This document shows positions 1 through 8,100 of a stretch of DNA of 11,553 bases, piece after piece. The stretch's first letter is position 1. Each line of letters starts with the position of its first letter. The stretch is from NCBI GenBank assembly GCA_045660225.1, contig JAZRDK010000098.1, positions 1 to 11,553 of the forward strand, in the 5' to 3' direction. The notes beneath the pieces are model-generated. The model saw only the letters and a program-made list of their open reading frames with translations. It did no database searches and was not told where the DNA came from. The position numbers were made by a program, and so were the translations under genes. This stretch comes from Scatosoma sp045660225 (lineage in GTDB: Bacteria > Bacillota > Clostridia > Christensenellales > Borkfalkiaceae).

Positions 1-1046
1 CGATGAGCGAAACGACGGTTGGCGCGACGCTGAACCACTTGTTTGCGGAAAACACAAACCGCCGTTTGATTATCGCGACGTTCGCGTCCAACGTGCACCG
101 CTTGCAACAAATCATCGATTTGGCGGTGAAATATCGCCGTAAAGTTGCGCTGTCTGGACGCAGTATGTTCAAGGTCGTGGAAGCGGCTTGTAAAATCGGC
201 GAATTGAAAATTCCCGAAGGCGTTCTAATTGACGTAGAGAAGACGAAAAACTTGTTCGATGGAGAGCTTTTGATACTTTCCACGGGCTCTCAAGGCGAAC
301 CGATGAGCGCGTTGACGCGTATGGCGTCGGGGGATTTCAACCGCGTTGTCATCGGCGAAAACGACACGATTATCATTTCCGCTAACCCGATTCCCGGCAA
401 CGAGAAAATGGTGTACCGTGTCATCAACAACCTGTATAAAAAGGGTGCGCGCGTCGTCTACGAAAGCTTGGAAAAAATCCACGTTTCCGGACACGCTTGC
501 CAAGAAGAACATAAAATTTTGCTCTCCTTGTTAAACCCTAAATTCTTTATCCCCGTGCACGGCGAATACCGTCATTTGAAACGCCACGCCCAACTTGTGG
601 AAGCGCTTGGCGTGCCGTCGCAAAACGTGTTGATTCCCGAAATAGGAAACTGCGTGGAATTGACGTCAAAATCCTTGAAATTAGGCGAAAACGTGCAGGC
701 AGGTACGCGTCTAATCGATGGCGAAGGCGTGGAAGACTACGGCACAAGCGAAGTTATGAAGGACAGATTAAAGATGTCCGCGGACGGCGTATTTACCATT
801 GCGTTGGCGGTAACGGGCGGTTACGTTATCAACGCGCCCGTCATCGAATCGCACGGCTGTGTGTTTGCGGAAGGCGAAACGGAGGCGGAAATGTACGCCG
901 TCGTTTGTCGTGCCGTTGACGGGTACGATTATGAAAACGGCAACAAGGCCGAATTGATTGCACACGTCAAAAAAGCCTTGAAAAACTATTTCTACAAAAA
1001 GACGAAACAAGCGCCCTTAATCGTCGTTTCGGTTTTGGACGTATAA
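1..1046 (+). CDS. rnj: Ribonuclease J, 3' part (5' truncated by window edge)
   Basis: This is the C-terminal ~347 residues of an RNase J, a cytoplasmic zinc-dependent 5'-3' exonuclease and endonuclease that matures and degrades mRNA in Bacillota. Family members are about 555 residues, so the N-terminal metallo-beta-lactamase part lies upstream of the window. The ATG at position 3 is probably internal, because the frame is open to the window edge. Visible marks are the beta-CASP segment LSTGSQGEPMSAL, the HVSGHA motif (from about residue 160 counted from position 3), and PVHGEYRH (about 184-191), which carries a conserved metal-site histidine. The C-terminal domain ends in YKKTKQAPLIVVSVLDV and looks complete. 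The next gene starts 11 bases after the stop, which suggests co-transcription. I cannot tell J1 from J2 from this fragment. Confidence 0.93.
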   Translation, partial: MSETTVGATLNHLFAENTNRRLIIATFASNVHRLQQIIDLAVKYRRKVALSGRSMFKVVEAACKIGELKIPEGVLIDVEKTKNLFDGELLILSTGSQGEPMSALTRMASGDFNRVVIGENDTIIISANPIPGNEKMVYRVINNLYKKGARVVYESLEKIHVSGHACQEEHKILLSLLNPKFFIPVHGEYRHLKRHAQLVEALGVPSQNVLIPEIGNCVELTSKSLKLGENVQAGTRLIDGEGVEDYGTSEVMKDRLKMSADGVFTIALAVTGGYVINAPVIESHGCVFAEGETEAEMYAVVCRAVDGYDYENGNKAELIAHVKKALKNYFYKKTKQAPLIVVSVLDV

Positions 1047-1057
1047 AGGAAAACGTG

Positions 1058-1687
1058 ATGAAATTTACCGCATCTTTGGTAAAATCGAATATTGACCCCG
1101 AAATTCAAGCCTTGCGCGAAGACGCACTTGCGCGCGGAATCCCGGTTGCGGACGACGAAACTTTGAATTTCCTTTTGCTTACGCTTTCTATGGCGCAACC
1201 CAGCCGAATTTTAGAAATCGGCACGGCGGTAGGTTTGACGTCGGTGGCAATGCTTAAAAAATTGCCCACCGCCAAATTGACAACGATTGAATTGGAAGAA
1301 GAACGCTATGTAGAAGCCAAGCAAAACTTCGCAAAATTCGGCGTAGAAGGGCGCGTCAACGCGTACCTGGGTGACGCAGGCGAGATTATTGCGATGATGG
1401 ACGGGGAATTTGATTTCGTCTTTTTAGACGGACCGAAGGCGCAGTATGAAAAATATTTATTCGACTTAAAGCGTCTAATGCGAAAGGGCGCGGTTTTGTT
1501 TGCGGACGACGTATTGTTGTACGGTTGGGTCAGCGGTGAAGTTCCAACCCCGCAAAAACGCCACTCCATCGTGGACAAGCTGTTGTCCTATTTGCATACG
1601 GTCACGTCGGATGCCGACCTGCAAACGTCCGTTTTGGACGTGGGCGACGGCGTAGCGTTGTCCGTATATGAGCCCAAAGAGAACTGA
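1058..1687 (+). CDS. trmR: YrrM/TrmR-like SAM-dependent O-methyltransferase
   Basis: A class I SAM methyltransferase of the COMT-like family (O-methyltransferase family 3), 209 residues. In B. subtilis the homologue YrrM/TrmR methylates 5-hydroxyuridine at tRNA position 34 to give 5-methoxyuridine. Visible motifs are the SAM loop ILEIGTAVGLTS (51-62), the acidic strand end TIELEEE (76-82), and FVFLDGPKAQY (120-130) with metal-site Asp124. FADDVLLYG (148-156) stands where the family usually has D-N, so the second ligand is Asp151 instead of Asn. I chose the ATG at 1058 over the GTG at 1055 because the AAAGGA site at 1045-1050 is then 7 bases away instead of 4. The U32 gene directly downstream supports the tRNA wobble role, since B. 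subtilis has the same neighbours. A small-molecule methyltransferase cannot be excluded by sequence alone. Confidence 0.85.
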   Translation: MKFTASLVKSNIDPEIQALREDALARGIPVADDETLNFLLLTLSMAQPSRILEIGTAVGLTSVAMLKKLPTAKLTTIELEEERYVEAKQNFAKFGVEGRVNAYLGDAGEIIAMMDGEFDFVFLDGPKAQYEKYLFDLKRLMRKGAVLFADDVLLYGWVSGEVPTPQKRHSIVDKLLSYLHTVTSDADLQTSVLDVGDGVALSVYEPKEN

Positions 1688-1704
1688 TTTTACGGGAGAA
1701 AAGT

Positions 1705-2907
1705 ATGAAAGCGGAACTTTTAGCGCCTGCCGGCAATTATGCAAAACTTAAAACGGCGTTACATTTCGGCGCAGATGCGGTATATCTTGGCGGGAAACAA
1801 TTTTCGCTTAGAACGTTTGCGGACAATTTCACGGAAGAAGAGCTTTCTTCCGCGGTGTCTTTTGCGCACGGCAAGGGCAAAAAGGTTTACGTAACGGCAA
1901 ACGTGTTTGCGCGCAACGCAGATTTCGCCCTTTTGAAAGACTACTTCGTTTTCTTGGAAAAAGTTGGTGTTGACGGCGCGATTATCAGCGACCCTGGCGC
2001 AATTTATTTCGCGAAATCGGTTGCACCCAACCTTCCATTGCACCTTTCTACGCAGGCAAACACGACGAATAAATATTCGGTAAAGTTTTGGCAAGAACAA
2101 GGCGTTTCGCGCGTCGTTTTGGCACGAGAACTTTCCTTAAAAGAAATTGCGGAAATACACGATTTCGTGCCTGAAATGGAGCTCGAAGCCTTCGTGCACG
2201 GCGCGATGTGCATTTCGTACAGCGGACGTTGTTTGTTGTCTGATTACTTGGACGGGCGCTCTTCCAACCGCGGTGCTTGCGTGCAGGCGTGCAGGTGGAA
2301 ATACGAAATGCGGGCGGTGGACTCGCCGAAACAAAATTCCGCGTTTTTGACGCTGGAAGAAGACGACAAAGGCGCGTACGTTTTGAACAGTAAAGACTTG
2401 AATATGCTTGCCTATTTACAGGAAATGGAAGGGGCAGGTATTTGTTCATTTAAGATTGAAGGCAGGATGAAGAGCGGTTATTACTTGGCGACGGTCATCA
2501 ACGCCTACCGTATGGCGATGGACGGAAAACCGCTTTCGCTTTGCGAAGAAGAACTGTTAAACGTCGCGCATCGAGAATACACGACGGCGTACGCGCTGGG
2601 TAAAAACAACCAAACGGTGAACTACGACGACAGTCAGTCGAAAGGAAATTATTTATACGTTGCCGACGTGCTTGGTATGGAAGACGGCTTTGCGACGTTA
2701 CAAATGCGAAACCGTTTCAAAAAGGGCGACGTTTTAGAAATTCTTTCGCCCGATTCGACGTTTGGAAAAACGTTTGTCGTAGACGAAATGAAGGGCGAAA
2801 ACGGCGAAAACGTCGACGATGCGAAACTTGTGCAGGCAATTTATAAAGTCAAATGCCCGTACCAGTTGCATTTGGGCGACTACGTGCGCAGGAAAATCGA
2901 AGGATAA
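1705..2907 (+). CDS. trhP: U32 family protein, TrhP-like tRNA U34 hydroxylation factor
   Basis: A 400-residue member of the U32 'peptidase' family, now known mostly as RNA-modifying iron-sulfur proteins. E. coli TrhP (YegQ) and B. subtilis YrrN/YrrO support prephenate-dependent hydroxylation of tRNA U34. The N-terminal TIM-barrel-like part starts ELLAPAGN and has GADAVYLGGKQFSLR. The family signature EAFVHGAMCISYSGRCLLS spans 161-179. Four cysteines, Cys169, Cys176, Cys192 and Cys196, are spaced as expected for Fe-S ligands. FKIEGRMKS (249-257) and a C-terminal beta-rich domain (from about 305) match the long TrhP/YrrO form. The start has a GGGAGA site about 6 bases upstream. Directly upstream is the methyltransferase that would act on its product. 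Only one U32 gene is seen here, whereas B. subtilis has two adjacent ones. Confidence 0.85.
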   Translation: MKAELLAPAGNYAKLKTALHFGADAVYLGGKQFSLRTFADNFTEEELSSAVSFAHGKGKKVYVTANVFARNADFALLKDYFVFLEKVGVDGAIISDPGAIYFAKSVAPNLPLHLSTQANTTNKYSVKFWQEQGVSRVVLARELSLKEIAEIHDFVPEMELEAFVHGAMCISYSGRCLLSDYLDGRSSNRGACVQACRWKYEMRAVDSPKQNSAFLTLEEDDKGAYVLNSKDLNMLAYLQEMEGAGICSFKIEGRMKSGYYLATVINAYRMAMDGKPLSLCEEELLNVAHREYTTAYALGKNNQTVNYDDSQSKGNYLYVADVLGMEDGFATLQMRNRFKKGDVLEILSPDSTFGKTFVVDEMKGENGENVDDAKLVQAIYKVKCPYQLHLGDYVRRKIEG

Positions 2908-2917
2908 GGTGCAAGAT

Positions 2918-3913
2918 ATGAAAAAGAAAATTTTGCTGATTGCAACGGGTGGTACGATTGCATCGCAGTCTGGTAAAGACGGCTTGACCCCACAAATGCA
3001 GGCAAGTGAGTTGTTGAAATGCGTCCCTGAAATTTTTGATTTTTGCGAGCCGTCGGCTACGCAAATTTTCAATATTGACAGCACCAACGTCACGCCCGAA
3101 CATTGGGTGCGCCTTTCCAAAGAAATTCACGATAGATACGACGAATTTGACGGGTTTGTCGTTTGTCACGGTACGGACACGATGTCGTATACCGCGTCGA
3201 TGATTTCGTATATGGTACAACACTCGCCTAAGCCGATTGTTTTCACGGGCTCGCAACAGCCGATTGACAAGGAAGATACGGACGGGCGCATCAACCTTCG
3301 CGACAGTTTTTTGTACGCGTCGTCGGACGACGCGTCGGACGTCGTCATCGTCTTTCAGGGCAAAGTGATTGCGGGGACGAAAGCGAAAAAAATCCGCACG
3401 AAAAGTTTCAACGCGTTTACCAGCGTCGATTTCCCTAATCTTGGCGTAATTCGCGACGGGAAAATCGTGCAGTATATCAAAACGCCAAAACAGGACAAGC
3501 CTGAATATTATCTATCGCTCAACGCAAAGGTGGGGCTTTTGACGCTGACCCCTGGCGTGCAGGGCGAAATTTTGGACGCGTATTTCCGTTGCCACGACGC
3601 CGTCGTGCTCTCAGGGTACGGCACGGGCGGTATTCCCGAAGGCGACTACTACGGCTTTTATGAAATCATTGAAAGTTGGGAACGTAAGGGTAAGACGCTC
3701 GTCGTTACGACGCAGGTGCAACAGGAAGGTAGCGACATGAACGTATACCGCGTGGGCAGGGGCTTGAAAAACCGTTTCGACCTTTTGGAAAGCTATTCTA
3801 TGACGTACGAGAGCATCATCACGAAACTGATGTGGGCGCTTAGCCAAACGCGTGACGACAACGAAATTCGTCGTCTTTTCTATACGACGGTAAACTACGA
3901 TTTAATCGGATAA
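2918..3913 (+). CDS. ansA: Type I (cytoplasmic) L-asparaginase
   Basis: A 331-residue asparaginase/glutaminase-family enzyme that hydrolyses L-asparagine to aspartate and ammonia. The two catalytic threonine motifs are clear: IATGGTIAS near the N-terminus with nucleophile Thr13, and VCHGTDTMSYTA with Thr86 and Asp87. FTGSQQPI (109-116) and DGRINLRDS (122-130) are typical of the cytoplasmic type I form, and there is no signal peptide. The frame is open further upstream to 2819, but the ATG at 2918 lies 10 bases after the previous stop, has AAGG 8 bases upstream, and begins exactly with the family N-terminus MKKKILLIATGGTIAS. The downstream oligopeptidase and aminopeptidase suggest a shared role in using peptides and amino acids. 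A GatD-like role is unlikely at this length and without a GatE gene nearby. Confidence 0.92.
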   Translation: MKKKILLIATGGTIASQSGKDGLTPQMQASELLKCVPEIFDFCEPSATQIFNIDSTNVTPEHWVRLSKEIHDRYDEFDGFVVCHGTDTMSYTASMISYMVQHSPKPIVFTGSQQPIDKEDTDGRINLRDSFLYASSDDASDVVIVFQGKVIAGTKAKKIRTKSFNAFTSVDFPNLGVIRDGKIVQYIKTPKQDKPEYYLSLNAKVGLLTLTPGVQGEILDAYFRCHDAVVLSGYGTGGIPEGDYYGFYEIIESWERKGKTLVVTTQVQQEGSDMNVYRVGRGLKNRFDLLESYSMTYESIITKLMWALSQTRDDNEIRRLFYTTVNYDLIG

Positions 3914-3931
3914 GACGGGGGCAGGTACGAG

Positions 3932-5632
3932 ATGAAACAGTTTACAACCTTTTCTGAAATTGAATACGTTCGTCCTAATTTCGACGAAGCGAAGGCTTTG
4001 TACGAAACGCTTTGCGCGCGCGTAGAAAACGCGAAAACCTACGTGGACGTGCGTGCTTGCATTTTGGAAGAAGAAACGTTTTCGTCTAAAATCAACACGA
4101 TGGCGACGGTGGCGACGATTCGTCATACCGTCGACACCAGCGACCCGTTTTACGAGGCGGAAGAAGCGTACGTGAACCGCGCGTATCCCGAGCTGATGTC
4201 TTACGCGCAGGCGTTCAATTTGGTGCTCCTTCGTTCGCCGTTTAGGGCGGATATTGACAAGGAATACGGCACGCAGTTTTTGAAATCCGTACAGTTGCAG
4301 GCGGATTCCTTCGTGGAAAAAAACGTGCCCTTAATGCAGGAAGAAAACGAGTTGACGACCCGTTATCAAAAACTGACGGCAACTTGCAAAATTGAGTTCG
4401 ACGGCGGAGAACACAACCTGTACGGGATTATGAAATATTTTTCCGACCCCGACCGTGAAGTCCGTAAAAACGCGGCGAAAAAATACGCGGAATTTTTTGA
4501 AAAGAACGACGAAGAACTGGGCGAAATTTTTGACCGATTGGTAAAAATCCGTCATCAAATGGGCGTGAATATGGGTTTTGAAAACTTTATTCCGCTTGGG
4601 TATATGCAACAGGGCAGGCTTGATTACGGTAAGGACGACGTGGCGCAATTTAGACGTCAGGTTTTGGAAGAAATCGTGCCCTTTTGCGATGCGCTTTACA
4701 AAGCGCAGGCAAAGCGTATCGGCGTAGATAAAATTCGTTTCTACGACGAACAACTGATATTCTTGGACGGCAACGCCGTACCCGTCGGTGGTAGAGAATA
4801 TCTTGTTAAACGCGCCCAAGAAATGTACCGTGATATGAGCAAGGAAACGGGCGAGTTTATCGATTATATGATTGAACACGACCTTATGGATTTGGACAAT
4901 AAGCCCAACAAGGCGTCCACGGGTTATATGACGACGTTAAACGATTATAAAGCGCCGTTCGTCTATTCGTGTTTCAACGGCACGACGGGCGACGTCGACG
5001 TATTGACGCACGAAATGGGGCACGCGTTTGCAGGCTACGTCGCGATGCGGACCCAGCCGTTGCAGGCGCTTTGGAGCGAGCCTACGGATATTGCGGAAAT
5101 CCACTCGATGGCAATGGAGCAGTTTGCGTATCCGTACGCAGAACTTTTCTTCGGCGACAGGGCGGACAAATACCGTTTCCAGCACTTGCAAGAAGTATTG
5201 ACCTTCGTGCCGTTCGGGGTTGCCGTGGACGAGTTTCAGCATATCGTTTACGAGCAACCGAACTTAACCCCCGACGAAAGGACGGCGGTGTGGCGCGATT
5301 TAGAGAAAAAGTATATGCCCTGGCGCGACTACGGGGAAGACAACGCCTTCTTTGAAAAGGGCGGTTGGTGGTATCATAAGTTGCATATTTATCATTACCC
5401 GTTCTATTACATCAACTACACGTTGACGACGATGGGCGCGTTAGAATTCAAGAAGAAAATGGCGATGGATAAATCCGCGTGCTGGAAGGATTATCAAAAG
5501 CTTTGTGAAATCGGTGGCTCGCTTGGTTACAAGGACGCTTTGCGCACCGCAAACTTGGCGATTCCGTTTGAAGAAGGCGGTGTAAAACGCGCCGTTTCCT
5601 ACGCGATGGATATTTTGAAAAAGCAACTTTAA
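3932..5632 (+). CDS. M3 family oligoendopeptidase (PepF-like)
   Basis: A 566-residue zinc metallopeptidase of family M3 (M3B, oligoendopeptidase F type) that cuts short peptides in the cytoplasm. The zinc site is intact: HEMGH at residues 360-364 gives His360, catalytic Glu361 and His364. Glu389, in DIAEIHSMAMEQF, is the third ligand, 25 residues after the second His as in thimet oligopeptidase. The mostly helical N-terminal half and the C-terminal tyrosine-rich segment HIYHYPFYYINYTL (substrate-side tyrosines and histidine) fit the family. Its length is slightly below the ~600 residues of lactococcal PepF and matches the shorter clostridial group. No signal peptide is seen. The start has AGG at 3923-3925, 6 bases upstream, and follows the asparaginase stop by 18 bases. 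Confidence 0.93.
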   Translation: MKQFTTFSEIEYVRPNFDEAKALYETLCARVENAKTYVDVRACILEEETFSSKINTMATVATIRHTVDTSDPFYEAEEAYVNRAYPELMSYAQAFNLVLLRSPFRADIDKEYGTQFLKSVQLQADSFVEKNVPLMQEENELTTRYQKLTATCKIEFDGGEHNLYGIMKYFSDPDREVRKNAAKKYAEFFEKNDEELGEIFDRLVKIRHQMGVNMGFENFIPLGYMQQGRLDYGKDDVAQFRRQVLEEIVPFCDALYKAQAKRIGVDKIRFYDEQLIFLDGNAVPVGGREYLVKRAQEMYRDMSKETGEFIDYMIEHDLMDLDNKPNKASTGYMTTLNDYKAPFVYSCFNGTTGDVDVLTHEMGHAFAGYVAMRTQPLQALWSEPTDIAEIHSMAMEQFAYPYAELFFGDRADKYRFQHLQEVLTFVPFGVAVDEFQHIVYEQPNLTPDERTAVWRDLEKKYMPWRDYGEDNAFFEKGGWWYHKLHIYHYPFYYINYTLTTMGALEFKKKMAMDKSACWKDYQKLCEIGGSLGYKDALRTANLAIPFEEGGVKRAVSYAMDILKKQL

Positions 5633-5642
5633 GGGGAGAGAT

Positions 5643-6869
5643 ATGGATAAAGTAAAATTGCAAAACTATGCAAAATTGATTGTCAAAATCGGCTTAAACG
5701 TGCAACCTGGCCAAAAGGTGTTTATCGCCTGTGCGCTTGACCAACCCGACTTCGTTACGCAAGTGGTCGAAGAGTGTTATAAAGCGGGCGCAAGCGACGT
5801 TTTCGTCGAGTGGTCGCATCAGCCCGTGGAAAAACTTTCCGCGTGCTATAGAAAGGAAGAATCGTTGTCTAAAATGTTGCCTTGGGTACAGTCGAAATGG
5901 GCGTACAAGGCGGAAAATTACGCGTGCAGGCTTTGGCTTGAATTGGAAGACCCAGACGGTATGAACGGCGTCGACCAGGAGAAGATGAGCCGTGTCCGCC
6001 AGGCGTTGTATCCGCAGGTAAAACCGTTTAGACAAGCGCTTGAAAACAGGCATCAATGGTGCATTGCAGCCGTACCTGGTAGGGCTTGGGCGAAGAAAAT
6101 CTTCCCCACGCTGACGGAAGCGGATGCGGAAGAAAAACTGTGGCAGGCAATTTTGACGGCGTCGCGCGCGGACGGGGACGACCCTGTAAAGGCTTGGGAA
6201 GAACACAACGCAGACCTTCGCGCGCGTTCGGAATATCTCAACTCCCTTGGGTTACAATATTTGGAATACAAGAGTGCGAACGGCACGGATTTAACCGTCG
6301 AGCTGTTGGAAGACGGCGTGTTTACGGGTGGTGTAGAAAAGACGCTCCAAGGCGGTGTTTTTAATCCGAATATTCCGACGGAAGAAGTGTTCACTTCTCC
6401 CAAAGCAGGCGCTGCGGAAGGCATTGTGTATTCAACGAAACCGCTTTCGTATATGGGCGAAGTCATTGACAATTTCTCGCTCCGTTTTAGTGGCGGAAAA
6501 GTCGTAGAAGCGAAGGCGGAAAAAGGCGAAGAACTCTTAAAGAAAATGGTGTCGATGGACGATGGCGCAGGCAAGCTTGGCGAGTGCGCGTTGATTCCTT
6601 ACGAATCGCCTATCAACCAAACGGGCGTCTTGTTCTTTAATACGTTGTTCGATGAAAACGCAAGTTGCCATTTTGCCGTGGGGCACGGCTTTAACGAGTG
6701 CTTGAAAGGCTTTGAAAACTACACGGACGAAGAGTGTAAGGCGCGCGGAATCAACGACAGTATGATTCACGTCGACTTTATGATAGGCGCAAGGGATACG
6801 TCCATCGTCGGTATCACAAAAACGGGTGAACGCGTGCAAATTTTCAAAAACGGAACTTGGGCTTTTTAA
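5643..6869 (+). CDS. M29 family metal-dependent aminopeptidase
   Basis: A 408-residue aminopeptidase of family M29 (AmpS/AmpT/PepS type) that removes N-terminal residues from peptides in the cytoplasm with two metal ions. The candidate metal ligands are all present: the Glu of PTEEVFTSP (245-253), Glu314 in LGECALIPY, Glu339 and His343 in LFDENASCHFAVG, and His376 and Asp378 in HVDFMIGARD. These sit about two positions before the known ligands of the Geobacillus enzyme, which supports a full-length, active protein. The start has a GGGGAG site just after the previous stop and lies 10 bases from it, so it is co-transcribed with the M3 gene. Together the two peptidases would turn oligopeptides into amino acids. 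Confidence 0.93.
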   Translation: MDKVKLQNYAKLIVKIGLNVQPGQKVFIACALDQPDFVTQVVEECYKAGASDVFVEWSHQPVEKLSACYRKEESLSKMLPWVQSKWAYKAENYACRLWLELEDPDGMNGVDQEKMSRVRQALYPQVKPFRQALENRHQWCIAAVPGRAWAKKIFPTLTEADAEEKLWQAILTASRADGDDPVKAWEEHNADLRARSEYLNSLGLQYLEYKSANGTDLTVELLEDGVFTGGVEKTLQGGVFNPNIPTEEVFTSPKAGAAEGIVYSTKPLSYMGEVIDNFSLRFSGGKVVEAKAEKGEELLKKMVSMDDGAGKLGECALIPYESPINQTGVLFFNTLFDENASCHFAVGHGFNECLKGFENYTDEECKARGINDSMIHVDFMIGARDTSIVGITKTGERVQIFKNGTWAF

Positions 6870-6923
6870 GTTTTAACGCAAAAAAATTGCGGTATAAATA
6901 ACCAAAGAGAAAAGAGGTGTAGC

Positions 6924-8090
6924 ATGAAAATAGACGTGTATTCGGGGTTTTTGGGCGCAGGGAAAACGACCTTGATTAAAAAACTCATCAAAGAAGCGTA
7001 CGCAGGCGAAAAAGTCGTTTTGATTGAAAACGAGTTTGGCGAAATTGGTATCGACGGCGGTTTTTTGGAAGAAGCCGGCGTGAATATTACGGAAATGAAT
7101 TCTGGTTGCATTTGCTGTTCGCTCGTGGGCGATTTTGCGAAGGCTTTGTCGAAGGTTGCCAAAGAATACAACCCCGACCGCGTCGTCATTGAACCGTCGG
7201 GTGTTGGTAAACTCAGCGACGTGATTAAGGCGGTGAAAAACGCGGGCTTGGAAAGCGCACGGCTTAACGCGTTTTGTACGGTAGTTGACGCGCCAAAATG
7301 CAAAATGTATATGAAAAACTTTGGCGAATTTTTCGGCGACCAGGTTGAACACGCAAGCTGTATCGTGCTTTCGCATACGCACGGCGTTTCTTCAGAAAAA
7401 GTGGAAACGGCGGTTGCGCTTTTGAAATCGAAAAATCCTTGCGCGACTATCGTTAGCGCCGAATGGGATGAATTAGACGGCAAAACGCTGTTAAACGCGA
7501 TTGAAGGTAAACAGTCTTTGGCGGAAGAATTAAAGGCCTTGGAAAAGGAAACGGTACACCGCCACGAACACCACCACGAGTGCCACGACGAGCATTGCGA
7601 TTGCCATCACCATCACCACGAACACCACCATCACGAGCATGAGTGCGACGACCCGAATTGTGGTTGCCATCACCATCATAATCACGATGAACACGGACAT
7701 GGGTGTTGTGAACATCACGAACACCACCATCACGAACACGAGTGTCACGACGAACATTGTACTTGTCATGAACACCACGAACACCACCACGAGCACGGCG
7801 CTCATCACCACCACGCGGACGAAGTGTTTACCAGTTGGGGCGTGGAAACGGCAAAGCGTTACACGAAGGGAGAGATTGAAAACGCGCTCCGCGCGCTTTC
7901 CTGTGCGGATACGTACGGCACGGTGCTCCGTGCGAAAGGGATTGTCGCAGGAAACGAAGGCTGGATTCATTTCGACTACGTCCCTGAAGAACCCGACGTA
8001 CGCGAAGGCAAGGCGGGCGTAACGGGCAGACTTTGTGTAATCGGTTGTCATTTGAACGAAGACGCGTTGAAAGCGTTGTTTAACGTATAA
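6924..8090 (+). CDS. G3E/COG0523 (CobW-like) GTPase with large His/Cys-rich insert
   Basis: A 388-residue G3E P-loop GTPase of the COG0523 group, cytoplasmic proteins that hand metals (Zn, Co, Ni) to target proteins. Visible marks are the Walker A loop GFLGAGKTT (8-16), ENEFGEIGIDG (35-45), the metal-binding CxCC motif GCICC (61-65), and VVIEPSG (87-93). The CobW C-terminal domain spans about 300-388. Between the GTPase and the C-terminal domain lies a low-complexity insert (212-297) with 44 His and 11 Cys in 86 residues. The base-recognition motif, normally (N/S)KxD, reads SHTH (150-153), so the usual Asp that reads guanine is missing. The start has an AGAGGTG site. The next gene begins 10 bases downstream. 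The metal is not shown by sequence; zinc is the first guess because of the insert and family precedent. Confidence 0.9.
   Translation: MKIDVYSGFLGAGKTTLIKKLIKEAYAGEKVVLIENEFGEIGIDGGFLEEAGVNITEMNSGCICCSLVGDFAKALSKVAKEYNPDRVVIEPSGVGKLSDVIKAVKNAGLESARLNAFCTVVDAPKCKMYMKNFGEFFGDQVEHASCIVLSHTHGVSSEKVETAVALLKSKNPCATIVSAEWDELDGKTLLNAIEGKQSLAEELKALEKETVHRHEHHHECHDEHCDCHHHHHEHHHHEHECDDPNCGCHHHHNHDEHGHGCCEHHEHHHHEHECHDEHCTCHEHHEHHHEHGAHHHHADEVFTSWGVETAKRYTKGEIENALRALSCADTYGTVLRAKGIVAGNEGWIHFDYVPEEPDVREGKAGVTGRLCVIGCHLNEDALKALFNV
7557..7814 (+). repeat. Imperfect repeats coding the His/Cys-rich metal-binding insert
   Basis: Codons 212-297 of the G3E GTPase gene form an imperfect tandem array built on CAC/CAT and GAA/GAG. 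At protein level three units can be seen: HECHDEHCDCH (218-228), HECDDPNCGCH (239-249) and HECHDEHCTCH (272-282), each followed by a run rich in His. The array probably grew by slippage or unequal recombination, and its length may vary between strains. It is in frame throughout and is not a CRISPR array, since there are no unique spacers between constant repeats. Confidence 0.85.
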
Positions 8091-8100
8091 GGAGAAAAAT

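Noticed and set aside
1055..1060. GTG at 1055 as start of the methyltransferase
   Set aside because: It would be only 4 bases from the AAAGGA site; the ATG directly after it has normal spacing.
2819..2917. Upstream extension of the asparaginase frame by 33 codons
   Set aside because: It overlaps the end of the U32 gene, adds residues unlike the family, and the ATG at 2918 has its own ribosome binding site and the family N-terminus.
6870..6923. Promoter or Zur-type operator before the His-rich GTPase gene
   Set aside because: TATAAA at 6893-6898 lacks a fitting -35, and the small inverted repeat CGCAA/TTGCG (6877-6891) does not match a known Zur box; the evidence is too weak.
7557..7814. CRISPR-like repeat array
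   Set aside because: The repeats are in-frame, imperfect and coding, with no constant repeats separated by unique spacers.
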